Positions 23,528 through 30,618 of a DNA stretch of 34,004 bases are shown one piece after another. The translations under genes and the position numbers were made by a program. This stretch comes from an uncultured Oscillochloris sp. (GTDB lineage: Bacteria; Chloroflexota; Chloroflexia; Chloroflexales; Chloroflexaceae), in the NCBI GenBank assembly GCA_903887465.1, contig CAISPW010000134.1:1-34004 (forward strand), in the 5' to 3' direction. Position 1 is the stretch's first letter. Every line of letters begins with the position of its first letter. The notes under the pieces were generated by a model, which worked only from the letters and a program-made list of their open reading frames with translations, did no database searches and was not told where the DNA came from.

Positions 23528-24316
23528 ATGGACGATCTGATCGTGCGGGTGGCGCAGCGCCTTTCGGCAATCCCCGGCCTGCCCAGCGGCGCGCGCCTCG
23601 CGCAGACTGCGCCTATCCCCCCGCCCGATACCCCGGTCGCTGGGTATATCGACCACACCCTGCTCAAGCCCGAGGCCACCCCCGATCAGGTTGAGCAACT
23701 CTGCGCCGAGGCCGCGCAGCACCGCTTCGCCAGCGTCTGCGTCAACCCCGCCTACGTGCCGCTCTGCGTGCGCCTGCTCAATGGCACGCCCGTGGCCGTC
23801 TGCACGGTGGTCGGCTTCCCCCTTGGTGCCACCACCACCGAGACGAAGGTGTTCGAGGCTACCCAGGCCATCGCCAACGGTGCCCGCGAGCTAGACATGG
23901 TGATCGCCGTGGGCCAACTGAGGGCCGGGCGCTACCCCGAGGTTGCCAAGGATATTCAGCAGGTGGTGGATGCCTGCCACGCTCAGGGTGCCCTCGTGAA
24001 GGTGATCATCGAGACAGCGCTGCTCAACGATGAGCAGAAGGTGGTGGCCTGCCTGCTGGCCGCCCGCGCCGGGGCCGACTACGTCAAGACCAGCACCGGC
24101 TTCGCGGGCGGCGGGGCCAGCGCCGCCGACATCGCCCTGATGCACCGCGCCGTCGGCCCCGGCCTGGGCGTGAAGGCATCGGGCGGCATCCGCACCCTCG
24201 CCGACGCCCAGGCCATGATCGCCGCCGGGGCCACCCGCATCGGGGCCAGCGCCGGGGTCGCCATTGTCCGTGAGGCGGAGGGCGACACAGCGGTTCCACA
24301 CGGCGAAGGATATTAA
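23528..24316 (+). CDS. deoC: Deoxyribose-phosphate aldolase
   Basis: A 262-residue class I aldolase that splits 2-deoxyribose-5-phosphate into glyceraldehyde-3-phosphate and acetaldehyde in deoxynucleoside breakdown; cytosolic TIM barrel. [11 protein letters not shown] near residue 40 opens the domain, VCVNP and TVVGFPLG follow, the Schiff-base lysine lies in YVKTSTGF, and the second active-site lysine in [13 protein letters not shown]23528 with AGAAGG upstream gives a typical N-terminal helix. The frame is open to 23405, but that stretch carries leader sequence. The ~35-residue N-terminal extension before IDHTLL is a little longer than in E. coli DeoC but usual for the bacterial short form. 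It is followed by two tandem hairpins, so it is probably monocistronic. Confidence 0.95.
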   Translation: MDDLIVRVAQRLSAIPGLPSGARLAQTAPIPPPDTPVAGYIDHTLLKPEATPDQVEQLCAEAAQHRFASVCVNPAYVPLCVRLLNGTPVAVCTVVGFPLGATTTETKVFEATQAIANGARELDMVIAVGQLRAGRYPEVAKDIQQVVDACHAQGALVKVIIETALLNDEQKVVACLLAARAGADYVKTSTGFAGGGASAADIALMHRAVGPGLGVKASGGIRTLADAQAMIAAGATRIGASAGVAIVREAEGDTAVPHGEGY

Positions 24317-24328
24317 GAGACGCCGTAG

Positions 24329-24381
24329 AGACGCCCCGCCGGGGCGTCTTTACCCTATAGAGACGCCCCGCCGGGGCATCT
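24329..24381 (+). terminator. Tandem duplicated terminator hairpins after deoC
   Basis: AGACGCCCCGCCGGGGCGTCT (24329-24349) and a near-identical second copy (24361-24381, one base changed) each form a compact GC stem followed by TTTACCC. The repeat length is 32 bp. The second ends 7 nt before the sucD ribosome site. Confidence 0.75.
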
Positions 24382-24400
24382 TTACCCTAAGGAGGGTTCG

Positions 24401-25276
24401 TTGAGCATTCTGATTAACAAAGATACGCGGCTACTGGTGCAGGGGATCACGGGTAAAGAGGGCGAGTTCCACACCCGCCAGATGATCGCGTACGGGACGA
24501 AGGTGGTGGCCGGCGTGGTGCCGGGCCGTGGCGGGCAGACGGCGGTGGACGGCCAGGTGCCGGTGTTCAACACGGTCAAGGATGCCGTCGCCGCCACCGG
24601 GGCGAACGTCGCGGTGATCTACGTGCCGGCGGCCTTCGCCCCCGACGCCATCCGCGAGTCGGCGGCAGGCGGCATCGCGCTGGTCGTCTGCATCACCGAG
24701 GGCATCCCCGCCCTCGACATGGTCGCCACCTACGAGTTTGTCCAGCAGTGCGGTGCACGCCTGATCGGCCCGAACTGCCCCGGCATGCTTACCCCCGGCG
24801 AGGCCAAGGTCGGGATCATTCCCGGCAACATCGCCACCCCCGGCCCGGTGGGCGTGGTCAGCAAGAGCGGCACCCTCACCTACGAGGCGGTGGACGCCCT
24901 CACCCGCCTCGGCCTCGGCCAGAGCAGCATTGTCGGCATCGGCGGCGACCCGATCATTGGCACGAGCTTTGTGGACGTGCTGGCCATGTTCCAGGCCGAC
25001 GAGCAGACCAAGGTAATCGTGCTGATCGGCGAGATCGGCGGCGACGCCGAGATCCAGGCTGCGGCCTTTATCAAGGCCAACGTCACCAAGCCGGTGGTCA
25101 GCTTCATCGCCGGACAGACAGCCCCCGAGGGCAAGCGCATGGGCCACGCCGGCGCGATCATCAGCGGCGGCATGGGCACAGCCCAGGAGAAGATCGCCGC
25201 CCTGGAGGCGGTGGGGGTCACGGTGGCCCACCAGCCCACCGACATCGCCCAGATGGTCAAGGATATCCTAGGATGA
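24401..25276 (+). CDS. sucD: Succinyl-CoA ligase alpha subunit
   Basis: A 291-residue CoA-binding subunit of succinyl-CoA synthetase (succinate + CoA + NTP), a TCA-cycle enzyme. The N-terminal Rossmann CoA site includes [18 protein letters not shown] and SKSGTLTYE follow; the phosphohistidine sits in [11 protein letters not shown] (His ~246). It starts with TTG24401 behind a strong AAGGAGG, and no ATG fits better. sucC (beta subunit) is not adjacent, which is uncommon but seen in several phyla. In autotrophic Chloroflexota succinyl-CoA metabolism also touches the 3-hydroxypropionate pathway; that link is background, not shown here. Confidence 0.96.
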   Translation: MSILINKDTRLLVQGITGKEGEFHTRQMIAYGTKVVAGVVPGRGGQTAVDGQVPVFNTVKDAVAATGANVAVIYVPAAFAPDAIRESAAGGIALVVCITEGIPALDMVATYEFVQQCGARLIGPNCPGMLTPGEAKVGIIPGNIATPGPVGVVSKSGTLTYEAVDALTRLGLGQSSIVGIGGDPIIGTSFVDVLAMFQADEQTKVIVLIGEIGGDAEIQAAAFIKANVTKPVVSFIAGQTAPEGKRMGHAGAIISGGMGTAQEKIAALEAVGVTVAHQPTDIAQMVKDILG

Positions 25277-25279
25277 CGT

Positions 25280-25336
25280 GTAAGGCCGACGCATGGATGG
25301 GCGCGCCGTGCGCGTCCATCCATGCGTCGGCCTTAC
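25280..25336. terminator. 21-bp perfect stem between convergent sucD and histidine kinase
   Basis: 25280-25300 pairs perfectly with 25316-25336; the 15-nt loop is itself GC-rich. It is symmetric and lies 3 nt after the sucD stop and 15 nt before the end of the opposing kinase gene, so it can serve both transcripts. There is no clear U-tract. Confidence 0.8.
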
Positions 25337-25351
25337 GGTGTCCGGTCGTCG

Positions 25352-26995
25352 TCACGACAACGGGATGCGCAACTCCACCGTGGTGCCATGGTCTGGCTCG
25401 GAGCGGATGCGCAGGTCGGCACCGATCAGGCGGGCGCGCTCCTTCATGTTCAGCAGGCCCAGGCTGCCCCGGCTGTTGTAGGTACTCTCCACCGCCGCCA
25501 CATTGAAGCCCTTGCCCCGGTCGCGCACGCTGGCCACGAAGGTATCCTCCTCCACATAGAGGTAGACCGTGATCAGGTCGCTGCGGGCGTGCTTGCGGGC
25601 GTTGTTTATCGCCTCCTGGACGATGATGAAGGTCGCCGCCTCGATCTCCGAGGGCAGGCGCGGCACGTTGACGGGTGCCTCCAGACGCAGCCGGGTGGTG
25701 TTGCCCGAGGGGTCGCGCCAGCGATCTACATACTGCTGAAGCGTAATCACCAGGCCCTGCGTCTCCAGGCCCAGCGGGCGCAGCTCGAAGAGCAGCGTGC
25801 GGATGTCGTTCGTGGTCTTATGCACCAACTCGGCCAGGGTGTCGAGTTCGGCCGGCACGCGCTCGGGCATGGCCCGGAACAGCTTCTTAATGAACTCGAT
25901 GTTCATTGCAATCGCGGCCACGCTCTGGGTCGGGCCGTCGTGCAGATCGCGGGCGATGGCGTGGCGGGTCTCGGCCTCTTTGCTCAACAGCCGGTCGCGT
26001 TCCTGCTTGAGGCTCTGGTAGAGGCGGGCGTTCTCAATCGCGATGGCGGCCTGAGCGGCCAGGGTAGTGAGCAGCTGCATGTCCTGGTCGCTGAAGGGTT
26101 TGCCATCGACCTTGTTGAGCAGCTGCATCACACCGCTGATCCGATCCTTGATCCGCATGGGGACACAGAGGATCGAGCGGGTGATAAAGTCCGCCTCGCG
26201 CCCGATCGCGTCGTACCAGCGCGGGTCTTGCTCCACATCGTTGACGATCTGGCCGACCCCGTGCGTCACCACCCAGCCAGCGATGCCACGGTCGACGGGC
26301 ATGCGGTACTGGCGGTTCTCGCCGGGAATCTCCAGCACCAGCTCGTTGCGGGCCTCGTCGATCAGGAGGATCGAGCAGCGCTCGGCGCCCACCACCTTCG
26401 GTGCGCGCAGCTTAATGTCGTTGAGCAGGCTGGAGAGGTCGAGGTTGATCGAAAGCGACTGGCCGATCTCGTAGAGCAGATTCAGCTCGCGCAGGTCGCG
26501 CTCGGCGCGCCGCAGCATCGAGAGCTTGTCGGCCTCGCCGCCGATCGCCCGTACCAGCAGCACCATCAGATCCTCGTCGGCGTTGAGCGAGCTGTGTCCG
26601 CCCTTACCTTCGGTGCCGAGCTCCTGGCCGTCCACCACCAGATGCAGCAGGCCGACACCCTGGCCGCCGCTCTGCAGCGGCAGCTCGATCAGGTCGCGGT
26701 TGCCCTCCAGCGAGTAGGAGCCAAGCATCGGCTCGCTGCCGTCGTCACGGCGCATAAAGCCGCTGCGGGCCTGCTCGATCAGCGTGCGGGTCTCGCCATC
26801 GAGGGCACCCTGGATGAGTCGCACCGTCTCGCCATAGGGCGTAATGTAGAGTAGCGCCCCGGCCTGCGCCGGCCAGAAGGCGACGAGGCGCTCAAGTGAG
26901 GCGGACAGCAGTCCGGAGACATCGTGGTGCCCACCAGCAATAAGCAGCTGGCTGAGTGTCTCCAGCTGACGCTGGTTGATAGCGATTGGCGACAT
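25352..26995 (-). CDS. GAF-domain sensor histidine kinase (NarL/DegS-type)
   Basis: A 547-residue soluble kinase: GAF-like domain (~25-160), canonical GAF (~185-345, ending VMQLLNK...ENARLYQSL), HisKA_3 dimerisation helix with phospho-His in RDLHDGPTQ (~370), and an HATPase domain with EAINNARKHA (N box), DRGKGFN (G1) and GLLNMKERA. This type phosphorylates LuxR/NarL-family response regulators. No regulator gene adjoins, so it is an orphan kinase. No membrane helix is present, hence a cytosolic signal (redox, small ligand or light) is likely. ATG26995 is preferred (AGGTG upstream); ATG27070 would add 25 residues of non-conserved sequence. Confidence 0.93.
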   Translation of the reverse strand: MSPIAINQRQLETLSQLLIAGGHHDVSGLLSASLERLVAFWPAQAGALLYITPYGETVRLIQGALDGETRTLIEQARSGFMRRDDGSEPMLGSYSLEGNRDLIELPLQSGGQGVGLLHLVVDGQELGTEGKGGHSSLNADEDLMVLLVRAIGGEADKLSMLRRAERDLRELNLLYEIGQSLSINLDLSSLLNDIKLRAPKVVGAERCSILLIDEARNELVLEIPGENRQYRMPVDRGIAGWVVTHGVGQIVNDVEQDPRWYDAIGREADFITRSILCVPMRIKDRISGVMQLLNKVDGKPFSDQDMQLLTTLAAQAAIAIENARLYQSLKQERDRLLSKEAETRHAIARDLHDGPTQSVAAIAMNIEFIKKLFRAMPERVPAELDTLAELVHKTTNDIRTLLFELRPLGLETQGLVITLQQYVDRWRDPSGNTTRLRLEAPVNVPRLPSEIEAATFIIVQEAINNARKHARSDLITVYLYVEEDTFVASVRDRGKGFNVAAVESTYNSRGSLGLLNMKERARLIGADLRIRSEPDHGTTVELRIPLS

Positions 26996-27089
26996 ACAGG
27001 CACCTCGCGAGGCAGCGAATGTAGTACTAACACTGTACCCCATCCAGCGGCACTGTGTCAATTTATGCATTTATGCTGGGTGCGGGCCT

Positions 27090-27247
27090 CAGGGCATGTG
27101 CAACGTCCTTGGGGTTGCGCCCCAGACTTCGTTCGCTTTTGGTAGGTTTTTGGCGGTGAAGCCGCCAAAAACCTACCAAAAAAGATCGCTCGGGGGTAGG
27201 TTTGCCACCCGCAAACCCCCGCCGGAGGCGACGTTGCATCAGCTCTG
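27090..27247 (+). mobile_element. Cloverleaf MITE, older copy
   Basis: A 158-bp copy with ends CAGGGCATGTGCAACGTC and GACGTTGCATCAGCTCTG. The central hairpin (around 27137-27180) has its own stem sequence containing GGTAGG/CCTACC. No 10-bp flanking repeat is visible, consistent with age. It occupies the gap between the histidine kinase and the selB 3' end; apart from it, the 26996-27317 gap shows nothing I can call. Confidence 0.85.
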
Positions 27248-27317
27248 CCGCTCCTAATCAGGCTGAGTGGCGACCGACGCCGACTCATGTTCAGCTCTGC
27301 GTGTCCGCACGCAATGC

Positions 27318-29177
27318 TCAATATAGAACTCTTCCCTCGCCGACCCGGCGGGTGATCTTGCGCGCGTCGAGGTGTTCCAAGAAGGCCAGTGCGTACTTGC
27401 GCGAACTGCCGAAGCGGTCGCGCAACTGGCCGATGCTCACCCCGCCCTCGGCGGCGATGACGGCGCGCACCCAGGCCAGCAACTCGTCGTAGGTGCCGGG
27501 CAGGAAATAGACATCTGCGGCGACCCGCACGAGCATGCGGCGGTCGAGCGCCCATGCCAGCAACTCGCCGTCGAGGGCAGGCGCGGGCGGGCTGTAGGGC
27601 GTGCGGGCCATGGCCGCCAGGGCCACGTCGAGATCGCGACGGGCGGCGATATCGGGCATGGCCAGGTGCCCAGCCAGCCAGACGCACGTCTCGCTCTGGC
27701 CGATCAGCCCACGGCGGGCGGCCATGTCGAGGAAGGGGCCGAGGGCGCGCGGGCCCAGGCGCAGGCGCTGGCGCAACTCCTCGCGCGGCACGCCCTCGCG
27801 CAACGGGTAGCGCCGGTGGAAGGCCCGCAGCGGCGGCAGCATGCGCTCCTCCAGCTTGGCCCAGCCGGTGGGGGCGACGACATGCAGCCCAGGGCGATCC
27901 CCAAGCCGCAGCGCTTTCGCGCTGCCCACCAGTTTTGCCAGAGCGTCCTCGGCCAGCGCCTCGGGCAGCCCCAGTTCGTGCATCAGCTCGGCCCAATCAC
28001 GGGGCGGCCCGTCGCCGAGAGCCTGGAGCAGCAACTCGTCTGGAGTGCCACGGGCCAGAGTCTCCAGGGCCGACAGCACCTCGCTGCGGAAGCGGCGGTG
28101 GCGCGGCGGGTGCGGGTCGATCACCGTGCCGCCTGCCACCGTTAGGCTAGGTGAGGCCACCCGCAGGATACAGCGGTCGCCCCGTGCGGCCACGATCAGG
28201 CGCTCCAGGCGTAGCTGCGCCCAGCCGGTTGCCCCAGGGGCCAGAGACTCGACATCGAGCAGAGTCACCCGGCAGCGCACCTCGGCGGCACCGATAAACA
28301 GATCCATGCCATCGTTCTGCGTGATCGGCTGCGGCGCATCGGCCAGCACGCGCAGGCGCAGATCGAGCATCGCCGTAGGCGTATGGGCGGCGGGCAGGCT
28401 GAGTACATCGCCCCGGCGGATCTGGCTGTGGTGGATGCCGGCCAGGTTCACCGCCACGCGCGTACCGGGCAGGGCACCCTCGCCGCGCAGCTTGTGCGTC
28501 TGGATGCCTCGGATGCGCCCGCGCAGCCCGCCCGGCTGAATCTCGACTTCCTGGCCCACGGCCAGCGGGCCATCGATCAGGGTGCCTGTGACCACCGTGC
28601 CAAAGCCGCCGATGGTGAAGGCGCGGTCAATCGGCAGGCGTGGCGTGCCCGCATCGCCGGTACGGGCCGGGGTCGCATCGAGAACACGGTCGAGGGCCGT
28701 GCGCAGGTCATCAAGGCCATGGCCGCTGCGGGCCGAGACCGCCACCAGCGGCGCACCGGCCAGGCTGCTGCCCGCCAGCCGCGCCGCCACATCCTCACGC
28801 ACCAGGGCCAGCCAGTCGGCGTCCACCAGGTCGGCCTTGGTGAGAGCCACCACACCATGGGCGACGCCGAGCAGGTCGAGGATGGCGAGATGTTCGGTTG
28901 TCTGAGGCATGATCGCCTCATCGGCGGCGATCACCAGGAGGGCGGCATCGATCCCGCCGATGCCAGCGAGCATATTCTTAATAAAGCGCTCGTGGCCGGG
29001 CACATCGATCAGGCTCACACTGCGACCGCTCGGCAGGGCCATCCAGGCGAAGCCAAGGTCGATGGTCATCTCGCGGCGCTGCTCTTCGGCCAAGCGGTCG
29101 GGGTCGATCCCGGTCAGAGCTTTTACCAGGGTGGACTTGCCGTGATCGACGTGGCCGGCGGTTCCGATCACATACAT
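27318..29177 (-). CDS. selB: Selenocysteine-specific elongation factor SelB
   Basis: A 619-residue translational GTPase that delivers Sec-tRNA to UGA codons with a SECIS element. Domain 1 begins MYVIGTAGHVDHGKST (P-loop), with DVPGHERF (G3) and LTKADLVD (G4). Beta-barrel domains follow (~175-345), then the C-terminal winged-helix region (~370-619) that binds SECIS RNA. ATG29177 gives this exact N-terminus; the frame is open to 29294, but that stretch is MITE and leader sequence. No selA, selD or tRNA-Sec gene, and no in-frame-UGA selenoprotein, is seen in the window. Length is normal for bacterial SelB. Confidence 0.96.
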   Translation of the reverse strand: MYVIGTAGHVDHGKSTLVKALTGIDPDRLAEEQRREMTIDLGFAWMALPSGRSVSLIDVPGHERFIKNMLAGIGGIDAALLVIAADEAIMPQTTEHLAILDLLGVAHGVVALTKADLVDADWLALVREDVAARLAGSSLAGAPLVAVSARSGHGLDDLRTALDRVLDATPARTGDAGTPRLPIDRAFTIGGFGTVVTGTLIDGPLAVGQEVEIQPGGLRGRIRGIQTHKLRGEGALPGTRVAVNLAGIHHSQIRRGDVLSLPAAHTPTAMLDLRLRVLADAPQPITQNDGMDLFIGAAEVRCRVTLLDVESLAPGATGWAQLRLERLIVAARGDRCILRVASPSLTVAGGTVIDPHPPRHRRFRSEVLSALETLARGTPDELLLQALGDGPPRDWAELMHELGLPEALAEDALAKLVGSAKALRLGDRPGLHVVAPTGWAKLEERMLPPLRAFHRRYPLREGVPREELRQRLRLGPRALGPFLDMAARRGLIGQSETCVWLAGHLAMPDIAARRDLDVALAAMARTPYSPPAPALDGELLAWALDRRMLVRVAADVYFLPGTYDELLAWVRAVIAAEGGVSIGQLRDRFGSSRKYALAFLEHLDARKITRRVGEGRVLY

Positions 29178-29190
29178 AGGCACTAGGGAG

Positions 29191-29267
29191 CAGGGCTGGT
29201 GCCACGTCCTCAGGTCGCTTGTGCCGTGGGCGTAAGCGGGCGGGCGCGTGATGGTGCAACAGCCCTG
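29191..29267. mobile_element. Internally deleted cloverleaf MITE in selB leader
   Basis: A 77-bp derivative keeping both terminal repeats (CAGGGCTGGTGCCACGTCC and GGTGCAACAGCCCTG) but lacking the three hairpins. Flanks CACTAGGGAG (29181-29190) and CAATAGGTAG (29268-29277) match at 8 of 10 positions, an aged target duplication. It ends 14 nt before the selB start codon, within its probable 5' leader. Confidence 0.8.
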
Positions 29268-29311
29268 CAATAGGTAGTAAGTAGCATAGACCAAGTGCGG
29301 ATCACCATGGT

Positions 29312-29340
29312 ATCATACATGTCATTCGTAGCGTTCGCAA
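29312..29340 (-). promoter_or_regulatory. Likely selB promoter
   Basis: On the minus strand TTGCGA (29340-29335), a 17-bp spacer and TATGAT (29317-29312) give a plausible sigma-70 promoter. The leader would be about 128 nt and would include the 77-bp MITE derivative. Confidence 0.5.
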
Positions 29341-29353
29341 TTATAGTGGCTTT

Positions 29354-29509
29354 CATGGCTGCGGCAACGTCACCTCCAGCGATGGTTTGAGAGGTGAATT
29401 CGTCGCTCCCAAAAGATCGCTTCTTGGTGATCTTCGGCAGCTTTGCCGCCAAAGATCACCAAAAAGCGTGGTCTGAACTGCAGCCCCAGGGGGCATTGCA
29501 TCAGCCCTC
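29354..29509 (-). mobile_element. Cloverleaf MITE, diverged copy
   Basis: A 156-bp copy in the reverse orientation, with left end CATGGCTGCGGCAACGTC and right end CATTGCATCAGCCCT. The central hairpin stem (about 29422-29465) reads TTGGTGATCTT paired with AAGATCACCAA-type sequence, different from the other copies but still paired. Outer hairpins are partly decayed. No flanking duplication seen. Confidence 0.8.
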
Positions 29510-29510
29510 A

Positions 29511-29587
29511 CTCAGCGCCTCCGGCGGGGGTTTGGAGATGGCTTCGCCACCCCCGGACGCAGACCCAGTAACATTGCACCTGCCCTC
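29511..29587 (-). mobile_element. Cloverleaf MITE fragment lacking the central hairpin
   Basis: It contains CGCCTCCGGCGGGGGTTTGG, a GGCTTCGCCACCCCC-type hairpin and the end ATTGCACCTGCCCT, but the long central hairpin is missing and one terminal repeat is truncated. It lies between two larger copies. Confidence 0.7.
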
Positions 29588-29598
29588 ACCATTTGGGC

Positions 29599-29752
29599 CA
29601 GGGCTGGTGCAAAGTCGCTGGGGCTGCGCCCCAGACCTAGCTTTTTATTGGTTTTTGGTGGCTTCGCCGCCAAAAACCAATAAAAAAAGATCTTTCGGGG
29701 GTGGCTTTGCCACCCCCAACCCCCCGTCGGAGGCGACTTTGCAGCAGCCCTG
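29599..29752 (+). mobile_element. Cloverleaf MITE, full copy with 10-bp target duplication
   Basis: A 154-bp element with ends CAGGGCTGGTGCAAAGTCGC and its inverse (19 of 20 match), flanked by exact CCATTTGGGC on both sides (29589-29598, 29753-29762). Internal hairpins: 29618-29634 (CTGGGG stem), 29642-29686 (about 20-bp stem with one G-T pair) and 29697-29717 (GGGGGTGGC stem). It is the best preserved copy and ends 78 nt before rph. With the copies at 29191, 29354 and 29511 it fills most of the 29178-29830 gap. Confidence 0.94.
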
Positions 29753-29790
29753 CCATTTGGGCAGTATCATGCGTAATAAAGACATGTCTA

Positions 29791-29799
29791 TGGTATGAT
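29791..29799 (+). promoter_or_regulatory. Possible extended -10 promoter for rph
   Basis: TGG-TATGAT at 29791-29799 is an extended -10 about 30 nt upstream of the rph start. No good -35 is visible. It lies just outside the MITE target duplication. Confidence 0.45.
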
Positions 29800-29830
29800 A
29801 TGCACATTTCCCCGGCCAGATGGAGACATT

Positions 29831-30550
29831 ATGGTACGCTATAACGAGCGTAAGCCCGGCGAGCTGCGTCAAATTGACATTATTCCAGGGTACGCGCCCT
29901 ACGCCGAGGGCTCGGCCCTGATCATCTGCGGCAACACACGAGTGCTCTGCACGGCCAGTCTTGAAGATCATGTGCCGGGCTGGCTGCGCGGCCAGGGGCG
30001 CGGGTGGGTCAGTGGCGAATATGCGCTGCTGCCCCGCTCGACCCACACGCGCACCCGGCGCGAGCGCGCGGGCGCCAGCGGGCGCACCCAGGAGATCCAA
30101 CGCCTGATCGGTCGCGCACTGCGCGCCGCCATCAACCTCACGGCCCTCGGCGAGCGTATGATCACCGTGGACTGCGATGTCATCCAGGCCGATGGCGGCA
30201 CCCGCACGGCGGCGATCACGGGGGGCTACGTGGCCCTGTCCCTGGCCCTGCGTAAGCTTCAGGCCGACGGCAAGCTGGCCCAGAACCCGGTGACGCGGGT
30301 CGTGGCGGCCGTGAGCGTCGGCATGGTCGGCGGCGAACTGCTGCTCGACCTCGACTACCGCGAGGACAGCAACGCCGATATCGACTGCAATGTCGTTCAA
30401 ACTGACAGCGGTGCATTTGTTGAGGTACAGGGTACCGCCGAGGGCCAGCCGGTGAGCCGGGCAGAGCTCGACGCCATGCTCGATCTGGCTGGCCAGGGCA
30501 TCGGCAGGCTGATCGCCGCCCAACGGGCGGCGCTTGAGGCCAGCCCCTAG
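29831..30550 (+). CDS. rph: Ribonuclease PH
   Basis: A 239-residue phosphorolytic 3'-5' exoribonuclease that trims tRNA 3' ends, using phosphate and acting as a hexamer in the cytosol. Recognisable segments: [15 protein letters not shown] at the N-terminus, [61 protein letters not shown] (phosphate site) and [17 protein letters not shown]. The length is normal. ATG29831 places the conserved N-terminus directly after the start; the frame is open to 29795 without a signal. A short-spaced TPR gene follows on the same strand 68 nt later. Confidence 0.97.
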   Translation: MVRYNERKPGELRQIDIIPGYAPYAEGSALIICGNTRVLCTASLEDHVPGWLRGQGRGWVSGEYALLPRSTHTRTRRERAGASGRTQEIQRLIGRALRAAINLTALGERMITVDCDVIQADGGTRTAAITGGYVALSLALRKLQADGKLAQNPVTRVVAAVSVGMVGGELLLDLDYREDSNADIDCNVVQTDSGAFVEVQGTAEGQPVSRAELDAMLDLAGQGIGRLIAAQRAALEASP

Positions 30551-30618
30551 ACAGAGCCGCTCCCCAAAAACACCTATCCATCCATTACGCCATTCCGCAA
30601 CATTAGGAGAGACGCACG

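Noticed and set aside
27058-27996. 312-codon open frame covering the selB 3' end and the MITE
   Set aside because: It is Arg/Ala/Gly-rich, overlaps selB in another frame and runs through a repeat element.
29178-29345. tRNA-Sec (selC) in the selB upstream gap
   Set aside because: No long acceptor/variable arm or TUCA anticodon structure can be drawn; the palindrome is explained by MITE ends.
29645-30523. Minus-strand open frame opposite rph
   Set aside because: Shadow of RNase PH, and its end lies in a MITE.
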